From Gigaspora margarita (lineage: Eukaryota > Glomeromycota > Glomeromycetes > Diversisporales > Gigasporaceae), in the NCBI GenBank assembly GCA_009809945.1, contig WTPW01000297.1:163653-227652 (forward strand): a stretch of 64,000 bases of DNA. Reading direction: 5' to 3'. The translations under genes and the position numbers were made by a program. Positions 58,579 through 64,000 of the stretch are shown piece after piece. The notes under the pieces were generated by a model. The model was not told the DNA's origin. It saw only the letters and a program-made list of their open reading frames with translations, and ran no database searches. Every line of letters begins with the position of its first letter. The stretch's first letter is position 1.

Positions 58579-60817
58579 ATGGACAATGATGACGAAGGGA
58601 GATATGATCCTCGAGATTTTGTTTATTCTGAATCAAGTGATTCCGGTAACATTTTTTTTTGTTTTTTTTTTTAGGTATATATTTTTGAAATATGCTAAAA
58701 AATTCCAGTTTACTAATAATGATTAAACAGGTTCAGATGATGAAATAATCAACTGCAAAATTAAAACTTCAAAATATCGTAAATATCAAGCACCTGGTAA
58801 TTGTTTTTTTCTTTTTATGCGTTTAAAATAATTTTACGAAATAAAATTATGAAGAAGCTAATTTAATAAAATTATGAAAAAAGGTTTTAATTTGATTTCT
58901 GGAAATATTAATAATATTGCGGATCAAAAAGAGTTCACTACGGAATATTATAATAGTGAGGATGATAATTCGATGGACTCGTTTTGCCATAAATTACAGC
59001 AACTGGATGTTGATACGTCTCGATGTATGTAATGTATTCATATAATGTATTCGAAAAAAAAAAATTATTTTGATATTTTAGCAATAGAAATTTAACAAAT
59101 TTCTTTTTCAATAATAGATACTTTATCATTTTCTAAATTATTATCCACATGCATGCCTAATATTCACACCGATTCCTTTAATTCAGTGGAATCCGATGAA
59201 CGTTCGAAAACCCTTCATCAAAATCGTTCAAGAATTGCTTGCATTCGCTTACAAGATTCATTTTCAACCCCTGTTAAATGTAAGTTTATATATTATTAAT
59301 GGTATTATTTAAATTTAATCATATTTATTTTCAATAATTAAAAGTTTTTTCACACCGGTAAAGATTCTAATTCATACTCCCAGTCATTACCAGCACCTAC
59401 GTCTGTTGACAGTAACACACGATGTTCCATTGATCCTTTACAATTCGGTTGCAATCATCCAGAATGCAATAAAACATTACAACGTAATCATACATCATCA
59501 AACTCCAACATTGATGTGGAACAATCAACAAACACTCACGTATATCAATTGCGTCATCTTCGTTCTACATTATATAAACCATTATTAGATCCAATATCTA
59601 AACTTCCATCGAAAACTCTATCTTCGAATTCTCATGAAAAGAAATCTTTGAAAAATCACCAAAATAAGATTACATTACCAACACGTTCAAACCCCAAACG
59701 TACTTCAACCATCGTTCTACCTTCGTATGAAAATATTCAAAGAGTGAAAAGATTAATAATTTGTAAGAAGACAAACTGTGGGAAATTTTTTGCTACCGAA
59801 TCTGAATTAGAAGTTCATGAACAAACAGTACATCCATACAAGTGTCATGCTTGCAATATAAGATTTGATAAATGGTATTATATCGAAAAACACATGATGC
59901 ATAATCATTCTCATAGCTTTCCAAGAAAATGTGAAGTACCAGGATGTGGTAAAGTTTTTGTTATAGCATATTCTTATCAAAATCATTTGATGAATCATCA
60001 AAGAAGATCAGCGAAAATGAGTTCACAAATAAAATTAGAAGAAACTGAACATTCTGAGAAAATTAAAAAGACCAAAATTAAAGATCAAAAGACAAGTAAC
60101 ATACGTAAAGCAAATATGAATGATAAAAAAAAATCCGTAGAAAATATGAATAACGAAAGATCTAAAGAAATCACGAATAATAAGAAGAGTGAAGTAAACG
60201 AAGATAATAAAGGATTTGTAGAAAATTTGAATAACGAAGAATTCAAAGTAATCACGAATAGTAAGAAAAGTAAAATAAACGAAGATAGTAAAGGATTGGT
60301 AGAAAATGTAAATAACGAAAGATCTAAAGTAAGCGTGAATAATAAGAGAAGTAGATCAAACGAAGATAATAAAGGAGTTGTAAAAAATATGAATAACGAA
60401 AGATCCAAAGTAAGCGTGAATAATAAGAAGAGAAGTAAAGTAAATGAAGAGAGTAAGGGGATGGTGGAAAATATAAATAACGAAAGATCTGAAGTAAGCA
60501 CGAATAATAAGAGAAGTAGATCAAACGAAGACAATAAAGGATTTGTAGAAAATATGAATAACGAAAGATCTAAAGTAAGCGTGAATAATAAGAAGAGAAG
60601 TAAAGTAAACGAAGAGAGTAAGGGGATGGTGGAAAATGTTAATAACGAAAGATCTAAAGTAAGCACGAATAATAAAAGAAGTGGGGTAAACGAAGATAAT
60701 AAAGGAGGACGTAAAATAAATATGGATAAAAAAAGATGTAGAGTAAGTGCAGATTATGAAAGTTCTGAAGTATGTGTAGATAGAGTTGTGGTAGTGATAA
60801 CGGATATCAATAGATAG
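58579..60817 (+). CDS. C2H2 zinc-finger protein with repetitive basic tail, five exons (629 aa)
   Basis: Exons 58579-58645, 58731-58796, 58884-59024, 59118-59279 and 59364-60817. All introns are GT-AG, 84-93 bases, and join the frames exactly (for example SSDSG-SDDE and TPVKY-SNSYSQ). The first has a TACTAAT branch-like site. Total 1,890 bases including TAG. The ATG context is AACATGG. The N-terminus is acidic and serine-rich (MDNDDEGRYDPRDFVYSESS). Three C2H2 fingers lie at residues about 279-302 (CKKTNC..H....H), 306-327 (CHAC..H....H) and 335-357 (CEVPGC..H...H). The first and third have the four-residue Cys spacing CX4C, as in TFIIIA-type and Zap1-like fingers. From about 393 to 597 seven 27-28-residue repeats follow, rich in Asn, Lys, Glu and Ser. 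The role is probably nuclear DNA binding, with the tail disordered. No close named family recognised. An upstream-truncated reading starting at 59,516 would miss the first four exons. Confidence 0.85.
60130..60710 (+). repeat. Coding minisatellite, seven 81-84-bp units
   Basis: Each unit encodes a variant of ENVNNERSKVSVNNKRS and NEDNKGFV. Units 3-4 and 5-6 form two nearly identical 55-residue pairs (27 + 28), a higher-order dimer. Length stays a multiple of three throughout, so the frame is kept. A long open frame on the opposite strand is its shadow. Confidence 0.9.
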
Positions 60818-60819
60818 AA

Positions 60820-62700
60820 AGGAAGTAACAGATTAGATAATTGTGTAAAGTATTTCGATATAAGTAGGAGAAAGGAAATTTAAATCAATCACTTTGATAG
60901 TAGTTAATAAATAGCAATAGAATTAAATCAAGAAATTATAATCAAGTATCTTGTTATAATTAATGTTGTTATAAGTATCAAACAAATCGTATGTTGACTA
61001 CAGTTACAGACAAATTATACGTGTAAAATAATGTTTTACTAAAAATTCTAGCTAATAAATTCTCTAAATTAGTTTTCATAATGTAGTTAACAGTACACGT
61101 TGAAGTATCACAGTTATTTGTGATAACGATCATATATTTTAACCTGAAACTAGAAAAGGGCTAAATGAGTCGATAACAACCTTGTAGAATATTAAGAGTT
61201 TCTATTCGTAAACAATCAAGATCTTTCCTTGCGGAAATCTTACATTTTTGCAAATGTGACAAAATATCCCAGATTTAGTGCAAATTATTAATATTCTAGG
61301 CCTCTAAGAGGAAATTTTCATAGCAAAGCGCTAATTTAGGGTGTTCTCAAGCATCTCAGTCAATTGATTTATGATAATGATCGTGATGACGCTCAAGCAT
61401 CTCAATCAATGACGATATAACGGAATTAAATGCTTGAGAATACCTCTTTTCTTTTGTTCGTGATCTTTAATATGCCACACATATCAACTAAAAAATCCAA
61501 TAAAAAAAATTCTATTCAATTAAGTTGCATCTGCTTCTCCTTTTAATGATTATACCAATTTTAAATTTTTTCAATAGAATCAATTTATCGAATCATTAGA
61601 GAAAGATGCTTTACAGCAACAAGAAGTAAAAAAAAAATTTTTTTATGTTATCATTATTATTATAATTATAATTATTATTTTAAAAGATGTGTTGTATTTA
61701 TTATGTTCGCATCAAGTTATCAATTATTTGTTTTAAAAGCTTCGAACATTAACAATAAAATGATTACTTTTTTGGATCGGATAGAAACTTGGTTAGAATT
61801 TATTGTTTATTATTATGTTTGAATATAAAGTAATGTTTGAGTGACATTTATCAATAACAAATTTTTGACGAAAAAATGGTTTGTATCTTACTGATTTTTT
61901 CATCACAATGGTAACTCGTTTGATTCATTTATTCGATTTCCAACTAATTAAAAATTTACTTCCAATCCATTGAGTGAGGTGCTTGAAAACACCTTAAATC
62001 AATTGATTGGAAACAAAATTTTTAAATGGGATCAAAAAAAATTGATCAAATGAATTGCTGCTTCAATGAAAAAATCTGGAGGCGCAGACCATATTTTTTT
62101 TCATCGAGTTAACGAAAACTTCGTATTGATAGGGTAAAAAAAAGAGGTTGTTAAAGCACTTTGCTTGATGTCATGGATCTTCAGCGAATTATAGTTGTCA
62201 AAAAATTATTACATTGCTTTTTTTATTAGAAAACTCTTATCGCTAATAAAAAAATCTAAAGAAACCCAAAGGCATACCAATATTTATTATCTTCTATTTT
62301 TTTTTTTTTTTTTACTAAAAAAATTTTTTGTATCCAAATACTTCATTATGGTTTGCATTGGTTTTGCTCGTAGCTAAAGACCAAAAAGTTTTGAATATTG
62401 TTGCTGTAACAATATATGAATATTTGTAAAGTCATAAATGGAAAGTCGAAGCACTTGGTATTGCTGAAGGAGTAATATTTGTTTATTGGATAGTCGCATT
62501 TTATACGATTTGTTGAAAACATAATAATTAATAAAGCAAAGATAGTCTGCTCAAGTAACGATCGCAATCATTATTTCGTAATAATAATAGGTTTCAGAAT
62601 TAAAAAAATCATATTTGTGTATTAAAATTTTGAAAATAGAAAATAATCAAAAATTTTTTATTATGCAGATCAACAGACTATTTATTAATAACAAAATACA
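60820..62700. other. AT-rich 3' flank of the zinc-finger gene
   Basis: No gene recognised. One small foldback lies at 61,336-61,446 and one related end at about 61,970. Confidence 0.5.
61336..61446. mobile_element. 111-bp element with GTGTTCTCAAGCATCTCA end
   Basis: GGGTGTTCTCAAGCATCTCA at the left and GAGGTATTCTCAAGCATTTA inwards from the right. The same word stands alone near 61,970 and again at 63,716 (GTGTTCTCAAGCACCTTAAT). Confidence 0.6.
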
Positions 62701-62714
62701 GAGTAAATAATAAA

Positions 62715-63215
62715 ACTTCCGCTCAAATTACTTACTGAACCTTCGCTCAAAAATTACTTACTGAACCATTGCTCAAATTACTTATTAAACCTTTGCTCCA
62801 ATTATTTTTTATATAACTTACAGAACCTTAGCTCAAATTACCTATTGAACCTTTTCTCAAATTACTTATTGAACCTTTGCTCAAATTACTTACTGAACCT
62901 TGCTAAATTACTTATTAAACCTTTGCTTAAATTATTTTTTTTATATAACTTGCTGAACCTTTGCTCAAATTATTTATTGAACCTTTGCTAAATTATTTAT
63001 TAAACTTTCACTTAGTTATTTTTCTATATAACTTACTAAACCTTTGCTCAAATTAAATCTTTTTTGCTCAAATTACCTATTAAACCTTTGTTCAAAATAT
63101 TCTTTTATATGTCTTACCAAACTTAAATTATTTTTTATATAACTTACTAAACCTTTGCTAAATTATTTTTTATATAACTTATTAAATTATTTTTTATATA
63201 ACTTAACAAATATTA
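62715..63215 (+). repeat. ~24-bp minisatellite, about 20 units
   Basis: The unit is GCTCAAATTACTTACTGAAC plus CTTT, with a longer variant that adds ATTTTTTATATAACTTACT. Units decay towards the right end. Confidence 0.85.
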
Positions 63216-63586
63216 CTTAAGTTATCTTATATATTAATATGCTTCCAAAGAGAATTTCAAGCAAATTATTATAATTAAGCAAAAGAACTTGAAAAAAATC
63301 GTTAGACTTAATTGTTATTTTACGTATAGTAAGATATCGATCCAATTCTATGGCTTGTATTAATTCCAATAATTCGTCAATTTCTTAGCTTAGTAACAGC
63401 CTTATTCGTGCTAGTTGAGTATTCATTCATAAGTGTCTTTAAAGGGCTTTTATTTGTTAATTTGACATTGCCGATGTAGGCATGTTAAGCATAAAACGAT
63501 ATATTTTATCAAAATAAACTTTGCGGTTTTTAATTCTGAAACCCATTAATTGAGCATCATCTCAATCAATATCAAATCACATTATT

Positions 63587-63726
63587 GAGAACACTCTTAG
63601 TTTCTTACTAACAATATTAACGATGTCTTAACGAGGTTTTTTGACAGAGTATGAAAAATTGCCAATTTTTCATACACCGTCAAAAAACCTCGTTAATATT
63701 GTTAGTAAGAAACTAAGAGTGTTCTC
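63587..63726. mobile_element. 140-bp near-perfect hairpin
   Basis: GAGAACACTCTTAGTTTCTT at the left, exactly mirrored at the right, then AACAATATTAACGA and GAGGTTTTTTGAC on both sides. The left arm has about seven extra bases (TGTCTTA). The remaining sequence to 64,000 shows nothing. Confidence 0.85.
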
Positions 63727-64000
63727 AAGCACCTTAATCAATCTGTCGAGAAACAGGTCTGAGTGTAACTTTTTATTAGTAAAAAAATAGTTTTAACGAA
63801 TCAATTATATTGATATTCCAATGAATAAAGCACATGATGTAAGTTTAATACGTCAGAAAGAAAATTTTATTAGTGGAGTTCGTTAACTAATCAAGGGCAC
63901 TAGTCAACAAGAGATAACATAACGTCGTTTGCTATCATAGAGTTGCGCATATTGGTCGAAATATTTTATTGATTGATTAGAAAAAATAATTGTTTAAGTA

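Noticed and set aside
60085-60666. 193-codon minus-strand frame rich in Leu, Phe and Ser
   Set aside because: Shadow of the coding minisatellite of the zinc-finger gene.
62715-63215. Short-repeat array as CRISPR or as coding repeat
   Set aside because: Units are contiguous, diverged and full of stops.

Overview
This is a very AT-rich eukaryotic window (short spliceosomal introns of 84 to 187 bases, long A/T tracts, a few ambiguous bases). The gene families point to an arbuscular mycorrhizal fungus of the Glomeromycotina, most like Rhizophagus. These include a LINE with a C-terminal RNase H domain, FAR1-type MULE and hAT transposases, an F-box-like fragment, a TPR-patatin gene and an Arm-like/NACHT gene of a type I know from Mortierella and related early-diverging fungi. 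The organism call is inference from families; no marker gene is present.

Layout. Bases 1-7.8 kb hold one old LINE whose RNase H codons are split by a 4,759-bp hAT transposon (exact 8-bp target duplication, decayed transposase). 7.9-10.7 kb is a cluster of short inverted-repeat elements. 10.8-15.2 kb is a decayed MULE gene, itself hit by a 976-bp tRNA-headed retroposon. 15.3-24.9 kb is another field of small elements. It includes a nested pair carrying five tandem ~325-bp palindromic units, an ~80-bp degenerate minisatellite and an F-box-like pseudogene. 24.9-38.1 kb is almost gene-free. It holds a 3-kb hAT-like element, a further element inside that, and inside that a 1,044-bp near-perfect palindrome. 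38.6-41.2 kb is a structurally intact 2,659-bp hAT element with perfect 8-bp target duplication, perfect 16-bp ends and a one-intron 578-aa transposase.

Host genes lie mainly in the right third. At 43.1-46.9 kb is a NACHT STAND (NLR-like) gene with TPR-like start, Arm-like domain, NACHT NTPase and the start of a pentapeptide-repeat tail; one in-frame stop divides it and the tail is eroded. At 51.1-54.3 kb on the minus strand is a decayed TPR-patatin gene plus a decayed alpha-helical gene. Between them lies a 2,080-bp non-autonomous hAT element. At 58.6-60.8 kb is the one clean host gene, a five-exon C2H2 zinc-finger protein (629 aa) with a coding minisatellite in its tail. The last 3 kb is AT-rich repeat sequence.

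How the parts relate. The STAND NTPase and the TPR-patatin gene belong to protein classes that fungi use in non-self recognition and programmed cell death. They sit about 4 kb apart and both look broken, which may mark a decaying recognition locus. Most of the rest is transposon on transposon, and at least eleven target-site duplications can be read directly, so the insertion order is partly recoverable.
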